Position numbers and translations under genes: made by a program
Notes under the pieces: model-generated
Told to the model about the DNA's origin: nothing
Seen by the model: only the letters and a program-made list of their open reading frames with translations
Databases searched by the model: none
Shown: positions 35,909 through 45,215 of the stretch, one piece after another
How the letters are laid out: each line of letters begins with the position of its first letter
How positions within the stretch are numbered: the first letter of the stretch is position 1
Assembly (NCBI GenBank): GCA_021413735.1
Contig: JAIOPV010000012.1
Coordinates: 18,811-82,810 of the forward strand
Direction of reading: 5' to 3'
Length of the DNA stretch: 64,000 bases
Source: Planctomycetota bacterium
GTDB lineage: Bacteria; Planctomycetota; Planctomycetia; Gemmatales; Gemmataceae

Positions 35909-37075
35909 TTAACCACCCGCTACGAGGGCCCGTTCCAAGTCTGCGCGAAGGTCGGCAACATCCTCAATGCCGACGCTCAGGCGAATCAACCCGTCGTCCA
36001 CGCCGCGAGCCTCACGCACTTCCTTCGGAATGCTCGCGTGCGTCATCGTCGTGGGATGGCACACCAGCGACTCCACGCCGCCAAGACTTTCCGCGAGGCT
36101 GAACAGCTTCGTTCGCGTCAGGAATTGCTTCGCTGCCGGGATGCCGCCTTTCAGCTTCAACGAGATCATGCCACCGAAGTTCCGCATCTGCTTCGCTGCG
36201 ACCGCGTGCCCCGGATGATCGGACAAACCTGGATAGTAGACCTTCGCCACAGAAGGATGCTTCGTCAGCCAGTTCGCCAGTGACACTGCGTTGTCACAGT
36301 GCCGATCCATCCGGATGGCCAGCGTTTTCAGGCCACGCAGCACAAGATACGAGTCGAACGGTCCCGGCACGCCACCGGCCGCGTTCTGGTAGAACTTGAT
36401 CGGGTCCATCAGTTCCTTTGGCCCAACGATGCAACCGCCGACGACATCGGAGTGACCGCCAAGGTACTTCGTCGTGCTGTGAACGACGAGATCGGCCCCG
36501 AGCTTGAGCGGCTGCTGAAGGTACGGCGACGCGAAGGTGTTATCGACCGCGAACTTCGCTCCGTGTTTGTGGGCGACCGCTGCGATGGCCGCGATGTCCA
36601 GGATTTGCAGCAGCGGATTCGTCGGCGTTTCGATCCACACGAGTTTCGTCTTCGGCGACATGATCGCTTCGAAGCCGGCTGGGCTTGGGTCGTCGGTGTA
36701 GCGTGCGGTCAGACCCCATGGCTTGAACACCTTGTCGAGCAGTCGGAAGGTGCCGCCGTACAGATCCGCAGATGCGACCACTTCATCGCCCGGACGCAGC
36801 AAAGCCGCGAACACCGCCGTGGTTGCCGCGAGTCCGGATGCGAAGGCCAGTCCGCGTTCACCTTCTTCGAGAGCGGCGAGAGCGGTTTCGAGCGCTGTGC
36901 GAGTGGGGTTGCCGCTGCGGCTGTATTCGTAGCCTTTGTGATCGCCGGGTGCTGCCTGTGTGTATGTGCTGGTCGCATAGATCGGCACGACGGTCGCGCC
37001 GGTGGTGGGGTCGGCGTCCTGCCCCGCGTGGATCGCTCTCGTGCTGAATCCGGGTTTGGATGGCAGTTCTGCCAT
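35909..37075 (-). CDS. Cystathionine gamma-lyase/synthase family PLP enzyme
   Basis: About 388 aa. ATG 37075 is chosen over 37081 because AGGAGG is eight bases from it. Cys/Met-metabolism PLP motifs: STRAIHAGQDADPTTGA, YEYSRSGNPTRTALE, and the Schiff-base lysine in HSTTKYLGGHSD. The terminal IRLSVGIEDVADLRADLERA is standard. It follows the cystathionine beta-synthase gene by 57 bp on the same strand, so it most likely cleaves cystathionine to cysteine (reverse transsulfuration) rather than making it. Gamma-synthase activity cannot be excluded from sequence. Confidence 0.92.
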   Translation of the reverse strand: MAELPSKPGFSTRAIHAGQDADPTTGATVVPIYATSTYTQAAPGDHKGYEYSRSGNPTRTALETALAALEEGERGLAFASGLAATTAVFAALLRPGDEVVASADLYGGTFRLLDKVFKPWGLTARYTDDPSPAGFEAIMSPKTKLVWIETPTNPLLQILDIAAIAAVAHKHGAKFAVDNTFASPYLQQPLKLGADLVVHSTTKYLGGHSDVVGGCIVGPKELMDPIKFYQNAAGGVPGPFDSYLVLRGLKTLAIRMDRHCDNAVSLANWLTKHPSVAKVYYPGLSDHPGHAVAAKQMRNFGGMISLKLKGGIPAAKQFLTRTKLFSLAESLGGVESLVCHPTTMTHASIPKEVREARGVDDGLIRLSVGIEDVADLRADLERALVAGG

Positions 37076-37132
37076 GAACATTTCCTCCTGTTATGGAATG
37101 CGGCTGCGCGAAGCCTCCTCGGTGACACCAGT

Positions 37133-38482
37133 CTACTTCACGCGGGCCTTGTCCCAATAGTGGATCAGGTCGATGCGAGTCACGATATCCACAACCTTGC
37201 CTTCGCTCGTTGCCAGCACGCCGGTGTAACCTGCCAACAACAAACGATACGATTCGTCCAGATGCGTGTGAACGTCCATCACCGGCAGCGGGCGACCCAT
37301 CACTTCGCTGATCGCCACCTGCGTCGGGTCTTTGCCGTCGTGCAAGATACGAGCCAGCGACACCTCCTGGACACTACCCACCGGTCGACCGCCTTCCATC
37401 ACGGGAAGCTGTGAGATGCCGGTCGCTTCCATCAGTTGAATCGCCTGCTCGGCGTTCGCGTCGGGGGCAATGTGAACGAGTTTGCGTTCACCACGTTTCT
37501 TCAGCAGATCGCCGACCGAATGCGCTGGCGGTTCCGCGAAACTCAGCTTGTTCGTCGAGAGCCAGTTGTCGTCGAAGAACTTGCTCAGGTAGTTGCGGCC
37601 GGTGTCGCAGCCGAGCGCGACCACAAGATGCCCTGAACCCAACCTCCGAGCGTAACGCAAAGCCGCCGCGACGTTCGTGCCGGTGCTGCCACCGAGCAGC
37701 ATCCCTTCACGACGAGCCAACTCGCGGGCCACATGAAACGACTCTGCATCGCTCACTCGCTCCCAGTCATCCACGTACTCGCTCGTGAAGGTCTTCGGCA
37801 CGAAGTCTTCACCGATGCCTTCGACTTTCCACGGCTTCGGTGAGCCGCCCGACAGAATCGAGCCTTCTGGATCAGCACCGACAACCTTGATGTTTGGGTT
37901 GCGTTCCTTCAGGTACTTCCCGACGCCGCTGACGGTGCCTCCCGTGCCGACGCCTGCCACGAACACCGTGATCTTGCCGCGTGTCTGATCCCAGATTTCG
38001 GGACCGGTCGTGCGGTAATGGCACTCGGGGTTTGAGAGGTTCGTGAACTGATTTGGTCGCCACGCTCCGGGGATCTCTCGCGAAAGTCGATCCGCGACGC
38101 CGTTGTAGCTGTCCGGTGAATCGGGCGCGACGGCGGTTTGTGTGATGACCACTTCGGCCCCGTAGGCTTTCAGCAGGGCGATCTTCTCGTTCGACATTTT
38201 GTCGGGCAGCACGAAGATGCAGCGGTAGCCCTTCACGGCCGCGACCATCGCCAGCCCGACGCCCGTGTTGCCGGCGGTCGCTTCGATGATGGTGCCGCCC
38301 GCACGGAGAAGCCCCTTCTGCTCGGCTTCCGCGATCATCGCCATCGCCACGCGATCCTTGACGCTGCCGCCCGGATTCTGCGACTCGACCTTGATCGCCA
38401 CCTTTGCCTGAAGCCCACCGGTTACGCGGTTTAACAGCACAAGCGGCGTATGACCAACTGCTTCGAGGATGTTGTCGAGCAT
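37133..38482 (-). CDS. Cystathionine beta-synthase with C-terminal CBS domains
   Basis: 449 aa from ATG 38482 (CCGGAG upstream). The ORF track's 622-aa version includes 173 spurious N-terminal residues. PLP-synthase core: LDNILEAVGHTPLVLLNRV, Schiff-base Lys in NPGGSVKDRVAMAM, EATAGNTGVGLAMVAA, and phosphate loop VGTGGTVSGVGKYL. The C-terminal 120 residues hold a CBS pair (VHIAPDANAEQAIQLMEATG, GYTGVLATSEGKVVDIVTR), the regulatory module found in full-length CBS. It condenses homocysteine and serine to cystathionine. Operon with the gamma-lyase. Confidence 0.93.
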   Translation of the reverse strand: MLDNILEAVGHTPLVLLNRVTGGLQAKVAIKVESQNPGGSVKDRVAMAMIAEAEQKGLLRAGGTIIEATAGNTGVGLAMVAAVKGYRCIFVLPDKMSNEKIALLKAYGAEVVITQTAVAPDSPDSYNGVADRLSREIPGAWRPNQFTNLSNPECHYRTTGPEIWDQTRGKITVFVAGVGTGGTVSGVGKYLKERNPNIKVVGADPEGSILSGGSPKPWKVEGIGEDFVPKTFTSEYVDDWERVSDAESFHVARELARREGMLLGGSTGTNVAAALRYARRLGSGHLVVALGCDTGRNYLSKFFDDNWLSTNKLSFAEPPAHSVGDLLKKRGERKLVHIAPDANAEQAIQLMEATGISQLPVMEGGRPVGSVQEVSLARILHDGKDPTQVAISEVMGRPLPVMDVHTHLDESYRLLLAGYTGVLATSEGKVVDIVTRIDLIHYWDKARVK

Positions 38483-38698
38483 CAGCAGGCTCCGGAGAGT
38501 GGTTGATGCTGTATTGTCCGCATGGTGGGTGTGTCTGGACAAGGCGAGATCGCCATGAACTGGAACCGGTGAATGTCGCGTTGAACCAGCATTTCGGGAA
38601 AAGCACCAATTATCTGCCCGGAGTAGTGGCGTCACGGCGTTCCGTCTTCTACGTCTCCTACAGAGGCCAAACCCTTCTCTGCTGTCGTTACGTGATCC

Positions 38699-39673
38699 AT
38701 GAGTTTGCCGAGCCAGACGGTCGCTCTGTTGCAGGCCGCACGGGATCTCGTGAAGAGTCTCCCGGCCGATGCTGTATTGCTGCTCACCGAAACGTCGGTG
38801 GACTGGGACGAGCTCACCCGCATGTTGACGGGCTGTAAGTTGTTCGTCGCTGCGGAGAACCCGGCGCTCACGAAGACTCTCCGCGAACGCGACGAGTGGA
38901 CGGTGATCGACCTCGACCCCGAGCAGGTGCCGACGCAAGAGCGAATGAATTCGGCACTGCTGAAGGCGGTGTCGGAGAACCAGCTTCAACCGGGGGCGCA
39001 CATTGTCGCGCTTTACAACGGTATCGCCAGCTCAGACGCCGACGCCCCGGAACCGGTCGATAGCCTCAGCATCATTCACCTGGGCGAACACCTCGAACGA
39101 ATGACGGCCCAAGACCTCCGGGTGCTCGGCGATGCCGCTCCGATTGATGTGCTGCGAGCGGTGGTCGATCTCGCGACCGAGATTGGCCGCGAGGGCCGAG
39201 AAGGGCAACCGGTGGGAACCGTCCTCGTGGTCGGCGACACGCGGAAAGTGCTGAGCATGTCACGGTTCCAGAACTACAACCCGTTTCGCGGATACAGCCG
39301 AGCCGAACGCGACATTCGCAACCGCGATGTGCGTGAGCAGATCAAGGAGATCGCGAAACTCGACGGGGCAATTCTCATCGGACGAGATGGCATCGCCGAG
39401 GCGGCTTGTCTTCACCTGAACCCGCGGGTGGAAGGCGTCAGTCTGCGGAAGGGCTTCGGCAGCCGACACATGGCCGCGGCCGGGATCAGCAAGGCAACGG
39501 CTGCCGTGGCGTTCGCGGTGAGTCAGTCGTCGGGGTCGGTGCGGGTGTTTCAGCGGGGCGACGAAGTGCTGCACATCGAACCGCTTGCGAGGCCGCACGT
39601 CTGGCAGCCGTTCAAGCTCGAAGCACAGGAACCGCCGGAGAACCCAGGTATCGCCAACGGCGACGCCGAGTAG
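38699..39673 (+). CDS. Diadenylate cyclase (DAC/DisA_N) domain protein
   Basis: 324 aa. About residues 165-300 fit the DAC domain: KLDGAILIGRDGIAEAACLH contains the DGA motif and GFGSRHMAAAGISKATAAVA the RHR-like motif, then VSQSSGSVRVFQRGD. The second arginine of RHR is Met here. The N-terminal 160 residues form another alpha/beta domain (VLLLTETSVDWDELTRML) of unknown role, and there are no membrane helices, unlike CdaA, and no HhH region, unlike DisA. If active it would make c-di-AMP from ATP. It is divergent from cystathionine beta-synthase. Confidence 0.82.
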   Translation: MSLPSQTVALLQAARDLVKSLPADAVLLLTETSVDWDELTRMLTGCKLFVAAENPALTKTLRERDEWTVIDLDPEQVPTQERMNSALLKAVSENQLQPGAHIVALYNGIASSDADAPEPVDSLSIIHLGEHLERMTAQDLRVLGDAAPIDVLRAVVDLATEIGREGREGQPVGTVLVVGDTRKVLSMSRFQNYNPFRGYSRAERDIRNRDVREQIKEIAKLDGAILIGRDGIAEAACLHLNPRVEGVSLRKGFGSRHMAAAGISKATAAVAFAVSQSSGSVRVFQRGDEVLHIEPLARPHVWQPFKLEAQEPPENPGIANGDAE

Positions 39674-39676
39674 CGA

Positions 39677-40294
39677 TCAGTTCCGACCTTTGCCTCGGAG
39701 CGTGCGATTTTCGGTCAGCACGAGATCCATGTACACATCGTGCGACGACACGGGAATCTCGTCGAAGATCTGGCAGTCGAACGCCATTCCCACGAGTTGA
39801 GCGTCTCGGCGAGCGTTGGCCAGTAAGCGATCGTAGTAGCCCTTGCCCTGCCCCATGCGGCCGCCGTGCGGGTCGAACGCGGTGCCGGGCACCATCACCA
39901 AGTCGAGTTCCTCCGCCTGAATCAACTTCGTCGGAAGCAGACGCAACTCAGCATTCGGCTCCAGAATCTTGTACGCTCCTTCGACCAACTCGCTCATGTC
40001 TTCGAGCAGGAAAAGTTCGAGCGTGTTCGTTTCCACGATGCACCACGGCACCACGACTCGCTTGCGGTGTGTGAGGGCTTGCGGAAGCGTGTGCCTCGTT
40101 CGGACTTCGCTGCCCGCATCGACGTACCACATCACCGTTTTCGCGTCGGCATACGCGGGCAACGCGGTGAACTTATCGCAGATCAGCCGGCTCACCTCGT
40201 CCTTGTTCTTCTGGGCGACTCGGTTCTTCCGGGCCTGCTCGCGAATGGCGGCTTTGCGTGATTGCGGGTCATTCGGAACGGTCGGTTCGGGCAT
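39677..40294 (-). CDS. 5-formyltetrahydrofolate cyclo-ligase
   Basis: About 205 aa from ATG 40294. N-terminal RKAAIREQARKNR helix, VVPWCIVETNTLELFLL substrate region, VMVPGTAFDPHGGRMGQGKG and YYDRLLA, the ATP/folate-binding signature. It converts 5-formyl-THF to 5,10-methenyl-THF in the cytosol. It meets the DAC gene tail to tail with only 3 bp between stop codons. Upstream is a 129-bp divergent gap shared with the SWIM gene. Confidence 0.92.
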   Translation of the reverse strand: MPEPTVPNDPQSRKAAIREQARKNRVAQKNKDEVSRLICDKFTALPAYADAKTVMWYVDAGSEVRTRHTLPQALTHRKRVVVPWCIVETNTLELFLLEDMSELVEGAYKILEPNAELRLLPTKLIQAEELDLVMVPGTAFDPHGGRMGQGKGYYDRLLANARRDAQLVGMAFDCQIFDEIPVSSHDVYMDLVLTENRTLRGKGRN

Positions 40295-40371
40295 GCGTGG
40301 ACTCCAATTCGGGATACGCAAAATGTACCGTTTAGATGCCCTACGGACATCCAGAATGAACGCCCGTTGAG

Positions 40372-40377
40372 TATAAT
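40372..40377 (+). promoter_or_regulatory. Possible -10 box (TATAAT) of the SWIM gene
   Basis: Exact TATAAT 46 bp upstream of the proposed GTG start; the -35 region is not clear. Confidence 0.35.
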
Positions 40378-40423
40378 TCACTTACTCAAAACCAACCAAT
40401 CCCAATCGCAAAAGGAGCGAGCC

Positions 40424-40777
40424 GTGGCCGCTACGCCTGCGTCTTCGTTCACCCTCATCACCATGATGCTACCGGGACCGGATCGCAAGCGAGTTCCGAG
40501 CCCATACCACTTTCGGGTGACGTACCGAAACCCGAATACGGGCGAGCCAGGCTGCGTCGCAACCTGGGAAGTGCGAGGCGGTCGCGACGAGTACCAGATT
40601 TCACTGGAACGCAGCGACGCAGCCGAGATGATCTGGCACTGCACCTGCCCCGATGCGGTGTATCACGCCGAGTATCGGCACCATTGCGGGTGCAAGCACG
40701 TTCAGGGTTTGAAGCAAATCTACGAGACGCTTGGCAACCAGCCCGCGCGGCGTCAACCCGCACGAGCCGTTGCGTGA
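40424..40777 (+). CDS. Small SWIM-type zinc-finger protein
   Basis: 117 aa from GTG 40424, chosen because AGGAG lies eight bases before it and upstream in-frame sequence covers the divergent gene's start. The body is a small beta domain (YHFRVTYRNPNTGEPGCVAT, DEYQISLERS) ending in CTCPDAVYHAEYRHH, CGCKHV, which fits the SWIM pattern CxC...CxH for one zinc. SWIM domains bind DNA or proteins. No fused helicase or transposase is present, so this is a stand-alone SWIM protein. Function unknown. It ends 10 bp from carB, tail to tail. Confidence 0.75.
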   Translation: MAATPASSFTLITMMLPGPDRKRVPSPYHFRVTYRNPNTGEPGCVATWEVRGGRDEYQISLERSDAAEMIWHCTCPDAVYHAEYRHHCGCKHVQGLKQIYETLGNQPARRQPARAVA

Positions 40778-40787
40778 TCGGTGAGCG

Positions 40788-43700
40788 TTAAACCGACGTT
40801 GGGAACCGATCCTGGAGCGCGACGACCGTCAATTCGCGTTCCTTCAGCGCTCGACACGCCTCTGCTGCGGCCTGGGCTGCCGACAACGTCGTGATGCACG
40901 TCACGCGATTCGCAACCGCCTCTGCTCGAATCTTCCCTTCGTCGCTCGAACTGCCGCGACCGCTCGGCGTGTTGATGATGAGCGCCACCTGACCATTCTT
41001 CATGAAGTCGATCAGATTCGGTCGCCCCTCGGCAATCTTCGGCACTTCCTCCACCTTCACGCCATTCTGAACGAGTACGCGAGCGGTACCGCGAGTCGCG
41101 ATCAGCCGGAAACCCATATCGGCGAATGTGCGGGCAATCGGCACCACCGCTAACTTGTCACGTTCGGCGACCGAGATGAACACCGTTCCCGACGACGGCA
41201 GCGGCGCACTCGCGGCCATCTGCGACTTCGCGAACGCCATCGGCATCGAGTCGTCAATGCCCATCACTTCGCCCGTCGACTTCATTTCCGGCCCGAGGAT
41301 GATGTCCACGCCGGGGAACTTGTTGAACGGGAACACGCTCTCCTTGATCGAGTAGTGTTTCGGTACGACCTCATCCTTCACGTTCAGTTCGTCGAGCGTC
41401 TTGCCAACCATCACGAGCGCCGCGAGGCGTGCCAGCGGAACACCCGTCGCCTTCGACACGAACGGAATCGTGCGGCTCGCTCGTGGGTTCGCTTCGAGGA
41501 TGTAAACGTCTTGTGTGCCGTCGGCCTTCGGAGCCAGCACCGCGAACTGAATGTTCATCAACCCCTTCACGTTCAACGCGGTTGCCAGCTTGCGAGCCTG
41601 AACCTTGATGTCTTCCACGACCGCCGATTGCAGCGAGTGCGGCGGAATCACGCACGCTGAGTCGCCGGAGTGAATGCCGGCCTCTTCGATGTGCTGCATG
41701 ACGCCACCGATCACCGTGCGGTGGCCGTCGCTGAGGCAATCGACATCGACCTCCGTCGCATTCTCCAAGAACTGGTCGATGAGCACGGGTCGTTGCGGCG
41801 ACAGATCAGGCTCGACGCGGGTCATGTACGCGGTGAGTTCTTCCTCGGTGTACACGATCTTCATGTCGCGACCGCCGAGCACGAAACTCGGTCGTACCAG
41901 AATCGGAAAGCCGATTCGTCGCGCGACTCGCAACGCCTCGGCACGTTCGACGGCGGTGCCGTTCGCGGGTTGCTTCAGTCCAAGTTCCGTGATGAGCTTG
42001 GCGAACTTGCCGCGATCCTCAGCGACTTCGATGTTATCGACGCTCGTGCCGATGATCGGAACGCCGTTGATTTCCAGGGCTTTTGCGAGGTTTAGCGGGG
42101 TCTGGCCGCCGAACTGAACGATCGTTCCTTCCGGCTTCATACGGTCGTGGATGTTGAGCACGTCTTCGACCGTCAGCGGCTCGAAGAACAGGTGATCCGA
42201 TGTGTCGTAGTCGGTGCTGACCGTCTCCGGGTTCGAGTTCACCATGATGACTTCGTAACCCGCCGCACGCAGGGCGAACGCCGCTTGCACGCAGCAGTAG
42301 TCGAACTCGATCCCCTGGCCGATGCGGTTAGGGCCACCGCCAAGGATCATGATGCGTGGCTTGCCCGTAGACGGACGAACCTCATCCTCCCCGCGACCGA
42401 TCACTGACGACTGAGAACTGACAACTCCCCGTTCGTAGGTGCTGTAGTAGTACGGCGTGAACGCCTCGAACTCGGCGGCGCAAGTGTCCACGCTCTTGAA
42501 CACCGCTTCGATGCCGAACTCCTTGCGGACACGGCGAACGTCGGTTTCGGAGCAGTCCCACAGGAACGCAAGTTGACGATCCACGAAGCCGTTTTGCTTC
42601 GCCTTCAGGATCAGTTCTGGAGAAGCCTTCTCAAGCGAACCGCACTCGCGAAGTTCGTCTTCCATCTTCACAAGATCGTGAATCGCGTGCAGAAACCACG
42701 GGTCGATCTTCGTGCGAGCGAAGATATCCTCAACGCTCATGCCTTCCTTGAATGCGTAGCGAATGTACCAGATCCGCTCCGAATTCGGGGTCGCGAGCTT
42801 GTACGTGATTTCTTCGTGCGGCGGCTGGCGCGTCGTTCCCCAGCGGTCGCGCTTGTCGCAACCGAGGCCGAAGCGACCGACTTCCAACCCTCGCAGCGCC
42901 TTCTGAAGCGACTCCTTGAAAGTCCGGCCGATCGCCATCGTTTCGCCGACCGACTTCATTTGCGTGGTCAGCACCGGGTTCGCTTCGGGGAACTTCTCGA
43001 ACGCGAACCTCGGCACCTTCGTCACGACATAGTCAATGGTCGGCTCGAAGCACGCAGACAGGAACTGCCCGCCGGTCTTCTTCTCTCCCCCCATTCCCCG
43101 TGGCGTGGTGATGTCGTTGCTCAACTCGTCGAGCGTGAAACCGACTGCCAACTTCGCGGCGATCTTCGCGATGGGGAAACCCGTGGCCTTCGACGCCAGC
43201 GCCGAGGAGCGGCTGACACGCGGGTTCATCTCGATCACGATCATCCGCCCATCGACCGGGTTTGTCGCGAACTGGATGTTGCTGCCGCCCGTTTCGACGC
43301 CGATCTCGCGAATGATGATCTTCGCGGCGTCACGCATTCGCTGGTATTCCTTGTCACTCAGGGTCTGCGTCGGCGCCACCGTGATGCTGTCGCCGGTGTG
43401 AACGCCCATCGGGTCGAGGTTCTCGATCGAACACACGATGATGACGTTGTCGGCCTTGTCGCGCACCACTTCCAGTTCGTATTCCTTCCAGCCGATCACG
43501 GACTCTTCGACAAGCACTTCACCCACTGGAGAGAGGTCGATCCCCTTCGTGATGATCTCGATGAACTCTTCACGGTTGTACGCGATGCCGCCTCCGCTGC
43601 CACCCATCGTGAAACTCGGCCGCAACACGCAGGGTAATCCCACCTGCGTGAGGGCGTCCAACGCCTCTGCCAGCGACCGCACGACGAGCGATTTCGGCAC

Positions 43701-44126
43701 ACCAAGGCCGATCTTAACCATTGCGTCCTTGAACTTCTGGCGATCCTCGGCCTTGTCGATGACGTCGGCCTTCGCGCCGATCATCTCGACGCCGTACTTC
43801 TCCAGAACCTTGTGCTTCACAAGGTCCATCGCGGTGTTGAGGGCCGTTTGACCGCCGAGCGTTGGCAGCAGGGCGTCGGGCCGTTCCTTCGCGATGATCT
43901 TCTCGACGACCTGCCAGGTGATTGGCTCGATATAAGTGCGATCTGCCGTTTCGGGGTCGGTCATGATCGTCGCCGGGTTGGAATTCACCAGGACGACCGA
44001 ATACCCCTCCTCGCGGAGCGCTTTGCACGCCTGGGTTCCGGAATAGTCGAATTCACACGCTTGCCCGATGATAATGGGTCCGGACCCGATGAGCAGGATT
44101 TTCTTGATGTCGGTTCGCTTCGGCAT
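40788..44126 (-). CDS. carB: Carbamoyl-phosphate synthase large subunit
   Basis: About 1112 aa from ATG 44126. Two homologous halves, each an ATP-grasp synthetase: first starts [20 protein letters not shown], second [20 protein letters not shown]; both show the [18 protein letters not shown]-type loops, and the C-terminal MGS-like allosteric domain is present ([16 protein letters not shown] to NTPSGRGSS). It makes carbamoyl phosphate for pyrimidines and arginine with CarA, which is not in the window. The linker joining the halves holds an extra stretch encoded by a heptamer repeat (see 42403). Confidence 0.97.
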   Translation of the reverse strand: MPKRTDIKKILLIGSGPIIIGQACEFDYSGTQACKALREEGYSVVLVNSNPATIMTDPETADRTYIEPITWQVVEKIIAKERPDALLPTLGGQTALNTAMDLVKHKVLEKYGVEMIGAKADVIDKAEDRQKFKDAMVKIGLGVPKSLVVRSLAEALDALTQVGLPCVLRPSFTMGGSGGGIAYNREEFIEIITKGIDLSPVGEVLVEESVIGWKEYELEVVRDKADNVIIVCSIENLDPMGVHTGDSITVAPTQTLSDKEYQRMRDAAKIIIREIGVETGGSNIQFATNPVDGRMIVIEMNPRVSRSSALASKATGFPIAKIAAKLAVGFTLDELSNDITTPRGMGGEKKTGGQFLSACFEPTIDYVVTKVPRFAFEKFPEANPVLTTQMKSVGETMAIGRTFKESLQKALRGLEVGRFGLGCDKRDRWGTTRQPPHEEITYKLATPNSERIWYIRYAFKEGMSVEDIFARTKIDPWFLHAIHDLVKMEDELRECGSLEKASPELILKAKQNGFVDRQLAFLWDCSETDVRRVRKEFGIEAVFKSVDTCAAEFEAFTPYYYSTYERGVVSSQSSVIGRGEDEVRPSTGKPRIMILGGGPNRIGQGIEFDYCCVQAAFALRAAGYEVIMVNSNPETVSTDYDTSDHLFFEPLTVEDVLNIHDRMKPEGTIVQFGGQTPLNLAKALEINGVPIIGTSVDNIEVAEDRGKFAKLITELGLKQPANGTAVERAEALRVARRIGFPILVRPSFVLGGRDMKIVYTEEELTAYMTRVEPDLSPQRPVLIDQFLENATEVDVDCLSDGHRTVIGGVMQHIEEAGIHSGDSACVIPPHSLQSAVVEDIKVQARKLATALNVKGLMNIQFAVLAPKADGTQDVYILEANPRASRTIPFVSKATGVPLARLAALVMVGKTLDELNVKDEVVPKHYSIKESVFPFNKFPGVDIILGPEMKSTGEVMGIDDSMPMAFAKSQMAASAPLPSSGTVFISVAERDKLAVVPIARTFADMGFRLIATRGTARVLVQNGVKVEEVPKIAEGRPNLIDFMKNGQVALIINTPSGRGSSSDEGKIRAEAVANRVTCITTLSAAQAAAEACRALKERELTVVALQDRFPTSV
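42403..42430. repeat. Heptamer microrepeat inside carB
   Basis: On the plus strand ACTGACG, ACTGAGA, ACTGACA follow without gaps, then ACTC. In carB it encodes the Ser/Val-rich part of the linker between the two synthetase halves. Similar CAGTNNT heptamers are known as intergenic microsatellites in bacteria; inside an essential gene they are unexpected. Confidence 0.75.
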
Positions 44127-44278
44127 AGTCGTTTCGTGAGCTAGTACAGACTCGGGGCAGCGCAAACTCCGAGTAACTTATGAACGGTGGCCGCTGCCAC
44201 CAAGGGTCCGGCGAATACTGGAAGTCGCAAGGGGATCGGGTAGCATGTCGCAGTGCGCCCTACCCGGAGAATCCAACC

Positions 44279-45175
44279 ATGTTTCGGCAACTCGTCACTC
44301 TCACCGTTCTCGTCGCGATGACTGTTGGATGTTCCAAGGGCGACATGCCCAGTGGTGATCCGAACAACCCCGGACCGGTCGAGGTAACCGATCCGAATGC
44401 GACTTACACCATCAAACTCCGGGACCAACAGACCGGCGACAAAACCGACATCGTGAAAACACGCAGCGGTTCCATGAGCGCGACGACCGCCAACGCGACG
44501 ACGACCGTGAAAGAAAAATCGAAGTTCGAGTACACCGAAAGTGTGATTGAAACGGCTCCCGGCGAGCCGCGACCCACGAAGGTGAGCCGCGCTTACAAGG
44601 TCGCCGAGAAGGCCGATCAGAAGGGCGACATGCACAACCTTTCCTACGCCGCAAAGACGGTGACCATCGAGAAGTACGCAAAGGGCTACAAGATCACTGC
44701 CGACGGGAAATCCTTGCCCGTTCAGGAACAGGTCGAACTGGGTGACGATATCGCGGGTGGCCGCGGAAACTTCGACGGGATGCTTCCGAAATCGGCTGTT
44801 AAGGTTGGCGAGGAATGGACGGTTGACATCGCGGCAGTCAAGGGAATCTCGGGGAAGATGCCGTTCGAGTACCACAAGGAAAAGAGCAAGATCACGGGCA
44901 AACTGGTCCGTGCGTACAAGAAGGACGGTCAGCAGTGGGGTGTGATCGACTGGAAGATCGCGTTGGTCTTCGACACGCACGCCCCGAACGGATCGCCGAT
45001 CCGAGGCTCGCTGCCTTCCCAGATGATTTACGACACCGTGATTGATGGGTCAGCTCGGGCCGGCACGCTCAAGATCACGATGAACGGCAGCATCGACCAT
45101 CGCGACGCTCTCGGTCACGAGGTGAAGATGACGATTGAGGGAGTGCAGGAGCAAACCTTCACGCCCGTGAAGTAA
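44279..45175 (+). CDS. Secreted lipoprotein, first of three tandem paralogues
   Basis: About 298 aa from ATG 44279; lipoprotein signal FRQLVTLTVLVAMTVGCSKG with lipobox TVGC. The mature protein repeats a layout shared with the next two genes: a beta-rich N-terminal part with Thr/Lys-rich strands, ITADGKSLPVQEQ, a central LPKSAVKVGEEWTVD, then KLVRAYKKDGQQWGVIDWK and a C-terminal strand set. No known family recognised. Likely cell-surface or periplasmic. It is divergent from carB with 152 bp between starts. Confidence 0.75.
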   Translation: MFRQLVTLTVLVAMTVGCSKGDMPSGDPNNPGPVEVTDPNATYTIKLRDQQTGDKTDIVKTRSGSMSATTANATTTVKEKSKFEYTESVIETAPGEPRPTKVSRAYKVAEKADQKGDMHNLSYAAKTVTIEKYAKGYKITADGKSLPVQEQVELGDDIAGGRGNFDGMLPKSAVKVGEEWTVDIAAVKGISGKMPFEYHKEKSKITGKLVRAYKKDGQQWGVIDWKIALVFDTHAPNGSPIRGSLPSQMIYDTVIDGSARAGTLKITMNGSIDHRDALGHEVKMTIEGVQEQTFTPVK

Positions 45176-45215
45176 CGGTTCCGATATCCGGTTCACTCAG
45201 TTTGGAGAATCGCCC

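Noticed and set aside
36299-37414. 371-aa plus-strand ORF
   Set aside because: Antisense to the cystathionine gamma-lyase gene and the end of the CBS gene.
38483-39001. N-terminal 173-residue extension of cystathionine beta-synthase
   Set aside because: Family homology begins at MLDNILEAVGHTPL; the extension overlaps the divergent DAC gene and has no domain.
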